Assembly: GCA_947303855.1 (NCBI GenBank)
Contig: CAMYZO010000027.1
Coordinates: 1 to 37,592, forward strand
Origin: an uncultured Prevotellaceae bacterium
GTDB lineage: Bacteria > Bacteroidota > Bacteroidia > Bacteroidales > Bacteroidaceae
Direction of reading: 5' to 3'
DNA: 37,592 bases
The notes beneath the pieces are model-generated. The model worked only from the letters and a program-made list of their open reading frames with translations, was not told the DNA's origin and made no database searches. Every line of letters begins with the position of its first letter. Position 1 is the first letter of the stretch. A program made the translations under genes and the position numbers. Shown here one piece after another: positions 1-6,801 of this stretch.

Positions 1-1275
1 TTCCTCTGCCAGTTCCGTTTCTTCTGAACTCTTCCAATACATATAATCACTGATGTACTTGCGTAGAACAGTATTTCTGATTTTTGTACCCATCAAATCT
101 GCAAGAAGACTGTTATAGTCGATACCGTATGAGTAGTCAATCTTTTGGATTGTTGTTGTGAAATCTGATTCACGCGCTAAACGATACACGATATTATTCT
201 CACCATCCTGCTTGAAATTTGACAACACAAGCGGTGAATGAGTAGAAACAATGAACTGCATGCGTGGGAACGTATTCTGCATACGTTCCAAAATTTCTTG
301 GGCTAATGAAGGGTGCAGATGCAAATCTATTTCATCTACAAATGCCACTCCGTCAGGGTTGCAGTTGCCGTTAAGCAGGAAAGCCCTGTTCGCCAAATCA
401 AATGCCATTGAGAAAGCACGACGATAACCTGCTGGCAGTGACTCAAAATCAGACTCCATACCATTGTTGAACTCCAACACCACCACTTCGTTCTTGCCAC
501 GGGCTACCACAGTAATTTCCTTTACTTCAAAGTCTGGATTTGCTTCACCATCCTCTAACGATCTGGAAAAATTCATCAAGCATTCGTTAATAGCAGAGAG
601 ATATTCCTCTTCTTTGTTCTTGCGGTGACCATACTTGAAGTTTTTCCATTGCTGGGCAAAGTATTGTAGCCAAACGGTACTGCAATCACGAGGGTCGTCC
701 CAGTTATAATAGCCAGCTGATTGGGAAATGCCAAATTCCGAATCAAGCAACATCTGAATTCTTTTGCCTATTGTTTGACGCTCGTGAGGGAATGAATCAG
801 AATAGAATGCCAAAACAGGAAGGTCCTGAAGATCATTGTAATGCTCCCAGAAAAGAATGGAAGAATTGCTATACGATTCTTTCATTCCAGATGTTATGGA
901 CTCTTTCTCAAACACCACTTCAAGAGGCTCGTCCAGAAGATTCTGGTTACCAATGTCTATCGTGGTTACAATTCTGACTGGCCACGTGCCTTCCATGCTC
1001 TGAGTACCATCTTCATTTCTCTTCCTCATTGCATCTGTCGTCTCAAAACTCTTTATCGCAGCAATCGTGTTAGCGACAAAGTTGCGTTGTGAGATTTTGG
1101 AGTTCTTGGTGAAGATAAAACTCAATGATTGCTTCAATGCATGAATCATATTGGTCTTACCTGAGCCGTTTTTACCTATCAACAGCGTAACGTTTTTGCC
1201 GAAGTCAAGACCGTCAACTCCGTTGAGCATCTCATAGTTGCGATAGTTCGTTAGCTTGATATTCTTTATGTACAT
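1..1275 (-). CDS. AAA-family ATP-binding protein (partial, 3' end beyond window)
   Basis: The frame is open from an ATG at 1275 to the left edge (425 codons, no stop), so the C-terminus is missing. Walker A, GKNGSGKT, lies about 30 residues in, right after an N-terminal strand MYIKNIKLTNYRNY typical of RecF/SMC-like ABC ATPases. A Walker B with D-loop, VAFVDEIDLHLHPSLAQ, lies near 331-360, followed by the THSPLVLSNF switch histidine. These are the marks of the AAA_21/AAA_15 type ATPases of Bacteroidetes, which act in DNA repair, or with a nuclease partner in phage defence. Any partner gene would lie left of this window. No good TAnnTTTG promoter is visible upstream. Base composition is lower in GC than the metabolic genes that follow. 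The cellular role is not known from this sequence. Confidence 0.85.
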   Translation of the reverse strand, partial: MYIKNIKLTNYRNYEMLNGVDGLDFGKNVTLLIGKNGSGKTNMIHALKQSLSFIFTKNSKISQRNFVANTIAAIKSFETTDAMRKRNEDGTQSMEGTWPVRIVTTIDIGNQNLLDEPLEVVFEKESITSGMKESYSNSSILFWEHYNDLQDLPVLAFYSDSFPHERQTIGKRIQMLLDSEFGISQSAGYYNWDDPRDCSTVWLQYFAQQWKNFKYGHRKNKEEEYLSAINECLMNFSRSLEDGEANPDFEVKEITVVARGKNEVVVLEFNNGMESDFESLPAGYRRAFSMAFDLANRAFLLNGNCNPDGVAFVDEIDLHLHPSLAQEILERMQNTFPRMQFIVSTHSPLVLSNFKQDGENNIVYRLARESDFTTTIQKIDYSYGIDYNSLLADLMGTKIRNTVLRKYISDYMYWKSSEETELAEE

Positions 1276-1313
1276 AGATTTATGTCAGCTTTTAAGGTTA
1301 CTAGTATTGATAG

Positions 1314-1354
1314 AAATGTGAATTGGGACCATCACGTCGCCCCAATTCACATTT
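1314..1354 (-). terminator. Hairpin after the flavoprotein gene
   Basis: A perfect 14-bp inverted repeat (1314-1327 with 1341-1354) with a 13-nt loop lies 20 nt past the stop of the flavoprotein gene. On the minus strand the stem is followed only by a short T-rich stretch, so it is a terminator-like hairpin with a weak T tract. It also separates that gene from the ATPase gene. Confidence 0.6.
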
Positions 1355-1373
1355 GTTCAGCCGCAGGCAGCAA

Positions 1374-2579
1374 TTACTGGTTGAGCAGACGCTCGGCCAT
1401 GGCACGGCCTAAGGCTTCGCACTGGGCCATGGTGTCGGCATTGAGAGCCTGGCGGATTTCCACGGGCTGACCGACGGCCTCGTATTTCAGTTTATCGTCG
1501 TTCCAGCGGGTAATCTCGCTGACGGCTTTCGATGCCCAGCTGAAGGAGCCGAACCATCCCATGCAACGGCCCTTGATGTCTTTCTGCGACAGTTCATCGA
1601 GCAGGACGTTCATCTCGTGGTAGAGGCCGGTGTTGTAGGTGGGGGCACCGACGATGAGGCCCTGATAGCGGAAGAGGTCGCGGATGATATAAGAGTGATG
1701 GGTCTTCGACACGTTGTACATCACGATATTCTTCAGACCGGCCTGGGCGGCAGCGCGGGCGATAATCTCGGCGGCGCGCTCGGTGTTGCCGTACATGGTG
1801 CCGTAGCAGATGACGAGTCCGGGTTCGGCTTCGTAGCGCGACAGACGGTCGTAGATACCGATGACCTTCTGGACATACTCATGCCATACGGGACCGTGGG
1901 TGGCGCAGATATAGTCGACCTTGACACCGGCAAGTTTCTTCAGGGCCATCTGTACGGGTGTGCCGTATTTGCCGACGATGTTAGAGTAGTAGCGTGTCAT
2001 CTCGAGCCAGAACTCGTCGCAGTTCATCTGTTCGTCAACGTAGGCACCGTTGAGTGCGCCGAAGCAGCCGAAGGCATCGCCGCTGAAGAGGATCGAGACC
2101 CCCTCCATACCTCCCCGGGGGGAGGCCAATGTCATCATGGTCTCTGGCCAGTGTACCATGGGAGTGAGGACGAACTGCAGCTGGTGGGCTCCAAGTGCGA
2201 TAGAATCGCCGTTTTTCACCTCTTTCAGGCCAGAGGTCAGCTTGTAGAAGCCGGCCATCATGTCGAATGTCTTCTTGTTGCCGATAATCTGGATGTCGGG
2301 ATAGAACTGTCGCAACAGGGCCAGCGAGCCGCTGTGGTCGGGCTCCATGTGGTTGACGACGACATAGTCGATGGGGCGGTTGCCGATGACCTCGCGGATG
2401 TTTTCGAGGAAGGGCATGAAGAAGTCGACCTCGACGGTGTCTACGAGGCACACTTTCTCATCGTCGATGAGGTAGGCATTGTAGCTGACGCCGTTGGGCA
2501 GGGGCCAAAGTCCTTCGAACAGGTTTTTGTTACGGTCGTTAACGCCGACGTAATAGATGTTGCTGGTTATTTCCTTCAT
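1374..2579 (-). CDS. A-type flavoprotein (FprA/ROO-like diiron flavoprotein)
   Basis: 401 residues, the usual length for A-type flavodiiron proteins, which reduce oxygen or nitric oxide in anaerobes with electrons from rubredoxin or a similar donor. The N-terminal metallo-beta-lactamase domain shows the diiron ligands H77-x-E79-x-D81-H82, H143, D168 and H228. The C-terminal flavodoxin domain starts at about 254 and has the FMN loop YGTMYGNTE. The start ATG lies 12 bp after the PfkB gene stop, so the two are probably cotranscribed. Oddity: residues 152-162 (LASPRGGMEGV) come from a REP-like palindrome at 2110-2125, inserted just before the conserved ILFSGDAFG strand. Identity as an FprA-type protein is firm; the true substrate (O2 or NO) is not visible. 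Confidence 0.9.
   Translation of the reverse strand: MKEITSNIYYVGVNDRNKNLFEGLWPLPNGVSYNAYLIDDEKVCLVDTVEVDFFMPFLENIREVIGNRPIDYVVVNHMEPDHSGSLALLRQFYPDIQIIGNKKTFDMMAGFYKLTSGLKEVKNGDSIALGAHQLQFVLTPMVHWPETMMTLASPRGGMEGVSILFSGDAFGCFGALNGAYVDEQMNCDEFWLEMTRYYSNIVGKYGTPVQMALKKLAGVKVDYICATHGPVWHEYVQKVIGIYDRLSRYEAEPGLVICYGTMYGNTERAAEIIARAAAQAGLKNIVMYNVSKTHHSYIIRDLFRYQGLIVGAPTYNTGLYHEMNVLLDELSQKDIKGRCMGWFGSFSWASKAVSEITRWNDDKLKYEAVGQPVEIRQALNADTMAQCEALGRAMAERLLNQ
2110..2125. repeat. REP-like palindrome inside the flavoprotein gene
   Basis: The 7-bp arms CCTCCCC/GGGGAGG surround a 2-bp centre. On the coding strand the palindrome is followed by a TGG-rich tail matching the copies at 3849-3864 and 3931-3946. 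It translates in frame as SPRGG. Confidence 0.75.
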
Positions 2580-2591
2580 AATAGTTTTAAG

Positions 2592-3521
2592 TTAAAAGTG
2601 CATTTTATTGGCAAAGTCGGTATCGATGCAGTTGCTGAGGCTTTGGCAGCAGTTGGCAGAGAAGGCCTGGGCGCAGGCCATGAGCTGGTCCCACTGCTGC
2701 TCGGTAAGTCCTTGCTCAATATGGTAACGGGTGATGCCGTAGCGCATGAGCCCATAGACAAAGCCGGCATTGAAGTTGTCGCCGGCACCGATGGTGCTGA
2801 CGGTGGTGGTGGGAGGCACGGCGTACTGCTTGACAAAGCCGCCGTCGGCACGCACCTCGACGGGCTTGGCTCCACGGGTATAGATGAACTTCTTGGTATA
2901 GAACGATATTTCGGAGCGGTAGATGCTGTCGCAATCGTCCTTGCGGTACATGATTCTGAAGTCTTCGTCAGAGCCGCGCACAATGTCGGCCATCTCGTAG
3001 TTCTCCAGCAGGTTGGGCGTAATCTTCATCAGGTCGTTCTGGTGAGAGGCGCGGTAGTTGACGTCGTAGTAGATGATGGCACCGTGCTGGCGGGCGTAGT
3101 CGAGGAAACCGAACACCTGTGGGCGCACCACGGGGTTGATGGCGAAGAACGAGCCGAAGAGGACGACATCGTCGGGGTTCACCTCAGGGTAGACGAAGTC
3201 GAGCTGGTCGTGCTGATGGTCTTTATAGAAGATGTACTCGGCATTATTGTCGTTGTCGAGGAATGCGAGGGAGATGGGCGACTTGGAGTTAGGGAAGATG
3301 TTGACGTTGGAGGCATCGACACCATTGTCGGTGAGATACTGTTTGACGTTCTGTCCTATACGGTCGTTGCCGGCCTCGCCAATGAACACGGCGGGAACGC
3401 CGGCGCGTCCCAGAGAGATGATGGCGTTGAAGGCCGAGCCGCCGGGAACCGCCTGTATGGGCTGGTTGTTGCGGAAGATGATGTCGAGCACGGTCTCGCC
3501 TATGGCTATTACTTTTCTCAT
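2592..3521 (-). CDS. PfkB/ribokinase-family carbohydrate kinase
   Basis: 309 residues from the ATG at 3521. The longer frame opens with a TTG at 3545 that sits inside the -7 promoter box, so it cannot be transcribed and the ATG is preferred. The N-terminal GGSAFNAIISLGRAG motif (sugar-binding, PfkB signature 1 region) and the C-terminal STIGAGDNFNAG motif (signature 2, with the catalytic Asp of GAGD) are both present. The family phosphorylates sugars such as fructose or ribose, or nucleosides, with ATP. By resemblance to Bacteroidales fructokinases a hexose kinase is the best guess, but the substrate cannot be read from sequence. It has its own promoter and is followed 12 bp later by the flavoprotein gene. 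Confidence 0.85.
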   Translation of the reverse strand: MRKVIAIGETVLDIIFRNNQPIQAVPGGSAFNAIISLGRAGVPAVFIGEAGNDRIGQNVKQYLTDNGVDASNVNIFPNSKSPISLAFLDNDNNAEYIFYKDHQHDQLDFVYPEVNPDDVVLFGSFFAINPVVRPQVFGFLDYARQHGAIIYYDVNYRASHQNDLMKITPNLLENYEMADIVRGSDEDFRIMYRKDDCDSIYRSEISFYTKKFIYTRGAKPVEVRADGGFVKQYAVPPTTTVSTIGAGDNFNAGFVYGLMRYGITRYHIEQGLTEQQWDQLMACAQAFSANCCQSLSNCIDTDFANKMHF

Positions 3522-3542
3522 TGCTTTGCAGTTTTGTGGCTG

Positions 3543-3550
3543 CAAAGATA
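3543..3550 (-). promoter_or_regulatory. -7 box of the sugar kinase promoter
   Basis: TATCTTTG on the minus strand, 22 nt upstream of the ATG at 3521. It overlaps the end of the transporter gene. No convincing -33 TTTG was found at the expected spacing. Confidence 0.65.
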
Positions 3551-4180
3551 CTAATTATTTATCATTTTCCGCCATTTTAGGTAGCCAAAAATTGCAATGA
3601 CGACGTAAAGTGCATAGAGCGAGGCTTTAAAGGGTATGTCTTTATAGAAGTAAAGGACGGAGGTGACCACGTCGACGGCTATCCAGATGAACCACTGTTC
3701 CAGATACTTATGAGCCAGTGCCCAGATGCCGACGATGCTCAGGGCGGTGGTAAAGCTGTCGGCCACGGGCACGGTGGAGTTGGTGAATGTGACGAGGAGC
3801 CAGTAGATGAAGGCCCAGATGGTGGCGATGATGATAACCCCCACCAAACCTCCCCGAGGGGAGGCTTTTTTGAGCAACGAGGTAATCCCCACCGCGTTCC
3901 CCCTGTCGCCCTCTGAGGATGACATGGAAGCCTCCCCTCGGGGAGGTCTGGTGGGGGTTATCCACCGCCACCAGCCGTAGACGGTCACCGCGAGGTAGTA
4001 GAACTCCATGCCGCAGTCGGCATACAGCCCCTTTTGATAGTAGAGCACGATGCCGAGCGACTGCATGGCAAAGCCCACGGCCCACATCCAGGTGCTGGCC
4101 CTATACTCCAGGAGAATATAGGCCAGCCCCAGGATGGTGGTAGTGATGTCGAGCCAATGCTCCGCCACAAAAATAATCAT
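3551..4180 (-). CDS. pnuT: PnuC-family transporter, probable thiamine transporter PnuT
   Basis: 209 residues with about seven membrane segments and PnuC hallmarks: YGWWRW, then WIAVDVVTSVLYFYKDIPFKASLYALYVVIAIFGYLKW at the C-terminus. PnuC proteins move NMN, nicotinamide riboside or thiamine by facilitated diffusion. In Bacteroidetes the copy downstream of a TPP riboswitch and a TonB receptor is assigned to thiamine (PnuT), and that is the arrangement here. Oddity: between YGWWRW and the next membrane helix there are about 43 extra residues (ITPTRPPRGEAS...KKASPRGGLVGV) encoded by a pair of inverted REP-like elements. The reading frame survives the insertion. Whether the protein still works is open. 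Confidence 0.85.
   Translation of the reverse strand: MIIFVAEHWLDITTTILGLAYILLEYRASTWMWAVGFAMQSLGIVLYYQKGLYADCGMEFYYLAVTVYGWWRWITPTRPPRGEASMSSSEGDRGNAVGITSLLKKASPRGGLVGVIIIATIWAFIYWLLVTFTNSTVPVADSFTTALSIVGIWALAHKYLEQWFIWIAVDVVTSVLYFYKDIPFKASLYALYVVIAIFGYLKWRKMINN
3833..3962. repeat. REPIN-like inverted pair inside pnuT
   Basis: Two 35-bp arms, 3833-3867 and 3928-3962, are inverted copies with one mismatch, separated by 60 bp. Each arm contains the palindrome CCTCCCC-GA/TC-GGGGAGG (3849-3864, 3931-3946) and a flank of the type ACCCCCACCA. The pair lies wholly inside the coding frame and encodes an extra loop. Confidence 0.85.
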
Positions 4181-4243
4181 AACTCCTAATTCCTAACTCC
4201 TAACTCCTAACTCCTAACTCCTAACTCCTAACTCCTAACTCCT
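4181..4243. repeat. Heptanucleotide tandem repeat, nine units
   Basis: Nine 7-bp units AACTCCT (one reads AATTCCT) fill the gap between the TonB receptor stop and the pnuT start. On the coding strand the unit is AGGAGTT, so each copy offers a Shine-Dalgarno-like AGGAG. The last copy lies immediately before the pnuT ATG. Confidence 0.95.
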
Positions 4244-4246
4244 AAC

Positions 4247-6610
4247 TCAAAACTTCAGCGTAACGTTGCCCATCATGGTAAATCCCGCCATGGGGATGAA
4301 GCCAATCTGGTAGTAGCGGTTGTCGTTGGTATGGCCGCCGCTCTCATAGATGGCGGAGTAGACCCAGCCGCTGGCGGCATAGCGGCGGCTGAAGATGTTG
4401 TTGAAGTTAAGGCCGAAGATGGCCTCGCGCAGCACCTTCTTGGGCTTCAACGTGTAGCTCAGCGTGGCGTTCGATACCGAGTAGCAGGGCAGTGCGCGGT
4501 CGGCATTCTCAGTATTGTCAAGGTACTGGCGTGAGACGAAGTTGGTGTGCCACGTCAGCTGTGCCCCTTTGTAATGCAGGTTGACGAAGCCGTTGAGGAT
4601 GGTAGAGGGCGAGAAGGCCAGCGTGGCGTTGTCGTAGTGGATGGTCTGCGAACCGTTGTCCCAGTCTTCTACCACCTCGTCGAAATCCTTCAGCTTGTTC
4701 TTGCTCAGGGCGGCGTTTCCCTCTATGGTGAGCCACGATGTGGGGTCGATGCCGGCCTGCAGCTCGATACCCATGCGGTAGGAGTCTTTGATGTTGGTGG
4801 TGAGGTTCTCGCCGATGTCCGACTGTGCGCCCGTCTGCACAAACTGGTCTTTGTAGTCCATGTAGTAGAGGTTGACGCCGGCACGCCAGATGTCGCCGTT
4901 ATAGGTGTAGCCCAGCTCATAGTCGAGCAGCTGTTCGGCCGAGGGCGCAGGGTAGGAGCCATTGTCGGTAAAGTTGTTACGCTCGGGCTCGCGGTGACTC
5001 ATGGCCACCGAACCGTAGGCATGATGACCGTCCAGGCTCCACGACAAGCCGGCCTTGGGGTTCATGAAGTCGTACTTCTTGTCGATGTCGAGCCGCTGGT
5101 TGTAGTAGCCGCTGTCATCCTCATAAAACTTGTCGTTGATACCGTCGGTCTTGTAGCCCACATGGCGGTATTGCACATCGGCAAACACGTCCCACTGGTC
5201 GCTGAGCTTGTAGGCGGCCTTCAGGAACACGCTGCCATCCAGCTTATGGGCATCGGAGTCGTAGTAGGTGTATTCGCCGTTGGCCAGATACTTCTGGCGC
5301 ACGTCGTTGTTGGCAATATAGCTGAGGCGTCCGAAGTGGTTGCCGTCGAAGTTCTGGAGCGACAGACCACCGATGATGTCCCACGACTCGTCCTGATACC
5401 CCACGTTGCCCACCAGTCCGTAAGTGTGCTGCGTCAGACCCTTCTTACGTACGAAGTCGGTCTTCTTCACGCCGTCGTAGCTCAGGCCAAACTTCTTCAG
5501 TTTGTTCTCCGGACGGAACTCCTCGTAGTAGCCGTAGCCGTAGGTGTAGTGCAGCGAGGCACTCATCGACCAGTGCTTGGCAAAGTTATAGGCCATCGAC
5601 AGGATGTTGTGGTTCTGCCAGAAGTTGTCGGTGGTCTTGTCCCAGTAGGAGCCGTCGGCCATCTGGTAGCGTTTGGTGACGTAACTGCCGTCGGCATTTT
5701 TCTCGAAGGCATCCCAGTCGGCCTGCTGCATCACCTCGTAGAGGGTGTTGTACTTGCCCAGTCCGGCCTCCCACATATCCTTATAAGTCTTGATGCCGGT
5801 AGCGGCGCCGTAGGTGCCGTCCATCAGGCTCAGGTCATTGTTGCCTGTCGTCACGCCGTTCCAGGCCTGGCCGGTACACTCGAAGTTGCCCAGGTTTTTG
5901 TATCTGACGATGAAATCGTCAGACACGATATAGGTCAGTCCGCCGTAGTAGGAGCCCGACCGTCCGTCGGTGCCGTGTATAAAGCCGTCGGTGGTCGTCT
6001 GGTGGAAGGCACCGTCGATGACGAGGTGGTTCCACAGCAGCCCTGTAGAGAAATTGCCGCCGAAGTTCAGTGTGTTGTACGAGCCGTAGCTGGCAGAGAG
6101 TTCCAGACTTGGCATCAGCGAGGGCGTTGCTGTCTGCAGGGCCACAGTACCGCCGAAGGCACCGTCGCCGTTGGTCGACGTGCCCACGCCGCGCTGTATC
6201 TGTACCGAGCCTAACAGCGAGCCGTAGCTGTTCATGTTAGCCCAGAACACGCACTGGTCTTCGGGCGAGTTCAGGGGCACACCGTCCAGGGTGACGTTGA
6301 TGCGTGAGTCGGCGGCACCACGGATGCGCATATAGGCTGTGCCAGTGCCTAAGCCGTTCTCGCCCCAGGCCATCACGCCTGGTGTCTGTGCGAAGAGGAA
6401 CGGCAGCTCGCGGCCCGTCTTAGAATGTTCGCTGAGTTCCTTTTTCTTGATGTTGCTGATGGCGTAGGGCGCATTCTTCTGAGCCCGCACGCCGTTGACT
6501 ACTACTTCTGAGAGCCGCTCCACCTGTGTGGAGTCGTAGAGTGCCGCCTTGTTTTGGGCACTCATGGTTGCGGCACTTACCAGCGCGGCAACCAAAACAG
6601 TCTTCTTCAT
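4247..6610 (-). CDS. TonB-dependent outer membrane receptor under TPP control (thiamine uptake)
   Basis: 787 residues. A signal peptide (MKKTVLVAALVSAATMSAQ) is followed by a TonB-box-like SEVVVNGVRAQ, a plug domain (about 50-165, with MRIRGAADSRINVTLDGVPLN) and a long beta-barrel ending in GNVTLKF with the usual C-terminal Phe. There is no N-terminal carboxypeptidase-regulatory-like domain, unlike SusC proteins, which suits a vitamin receptor. The gene sits behind a TPP riboswitch and in front of the PnuC-type transporter, so it probably carries thiamine or a thiamine derivative across the outer membrane using TonB energy. The ligand is inferred from regulation and neighbourhood, not from the receptor sequence itself. 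Confidence 0.9.
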   Translation of the reverse strand: MKKTVLVAALVSAATMSAQNKAALYDSTQVERLSEVVVNGVRAQKNAPYAISNIKKKELSEHSKTGRELPFLFAQTPGVMAWGENGLGTGTAYMRIRGAADSRINVTLDGVPLNSPEDQCVFWANMNSYGSLLGSVQIQRGVGTSTNGDGAFGGTVALQTATPSLMPSLELSASYGSYNTLNFGGNFSTGLLWNHLVIDGAFHQTTTDGFIHGTDGRSGSYYGGLTYIVSDDFIVRYKNLGNFECTGQAWNGVTTGNNDLSLMDGTYGAATGIKTYKDMWEAGLGKYNTLYEVMQQADWDAFEKNADGSYVTKRYQMADGSYWDKTTDNFWQNHNILSMAYNFAKHWSMSASLHYTYGYGYYEEFRPENKLKKFGLSYDGVKKTDFVRKKGLTQHTYGLVGNVGYQDESWDIIGGLSLQNFDGNHFGRLSYIANNDVRQKYLANGEYTYYDSDAHKLDGSVFLKAAYKLSDQWDVFADVQYRHVGYKTDGINDKFYEDDSGYYNQRLDIDKKYDFMNPKAGLSWSLDGHHAYGSVAMSHREPERNNFTDNGSYPAPSAEQLLDYELGYTYNGDIWRAGVNLYYMDYKDQFVQTGAQSDIGENLTTNIKDSYRMGIELQAGIDPTSWLTIEGNAALSKNKLKDFDEVVEDWDNGSQTIHYDNATLAFSPSTILNGFVNLHYKGAQLTWHTNFVSRQYLDNTENADRALPCYSVSNATLSYTLKPKKVLREAIFGLNFNNIFSRRYAASGWVYSAIYESGGHTNDNRYYQIGFIPMAGFTMMGNVTLKF

Positions 6611-6619
6611 CGTTTTTTA

Positions 6620-6640
6620 CCTTTAATTAATAAATAAAGG
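6620..6640 (-). promoter_or_regulatory. Small inverted repeat between riboswitch and start codon
   Basis: The 6-bp arms at 6620-6625 and 6635-6640 (CCTTTA/TAAAGG) can fold just upstream of the receptor ATG. It may be part of the riboswitch expression platform, since no classical terminator is visible there. This reading is an inference. Confidence 0.35.
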
Positions 6641-6659
6641 GGAAACAATAATACTTTCT

Positions 6660-6733
6660 ATTCCTGCGTCGGCATTACCCGTTTCAGGTCTTGAGGGTAT
6701 CATCTCAGCCCACACTCGTGAGCACCCCTTGAA
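6660..6733 (-). ncRNA. TPP (THI-box) riboswitch
   Basis: On the minus strand the segment shows the conserved thiamine pyrophosphate aptamer blocks in order: GGGGTGC, GGCTGAGAT, ACCC, ACCTGA and CGGGTAATGCCGACGCAGG. It lies between a promoter at 6743-6773 and the TonB receptor ATG at 6610, and so should shut off receptor (and pnuT) expression when TPP is plentiful. It probably acts on translation initiation, since no T-tract terminator follows. Confidence 0.95.
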
Positions 6734-6742
6734 AATCGGCTG

Positions 6743-6773
6743 CAAAGGTACGACAAAAAAATAAAAGAGCAAA
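6743..6773 (-). promoter_or_regulatory. Promoter of the thiamine uptake genes
   Basis: TTTG (6770-6773), 19-nt spacer, TACCTTTG (6743-6750) on the minus strand. This matches the Bacteroidetes primary sigma factor consensus and places the transcription start just ahead of the riboswitch. Confidence 0.85.
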
Positions 6774-6801
6774 ACATTTTTGCCCTTTTATTTTCAGTCA
6801 G

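Noticed and set aside
1617..3554. 645-codon open frame on the plus strand
   Set aside because: Shadow of the flavoprotein and kinase genes in GC-rich sequence. Its translation is rich in V, G, D and H with no motif, while the minus-strand frames carry clear family motifs.
4547..6214. 555-codon open frame on the plus strand
   Set aside because: Antisense shadow of the TonB receptor; no promoter or domain.
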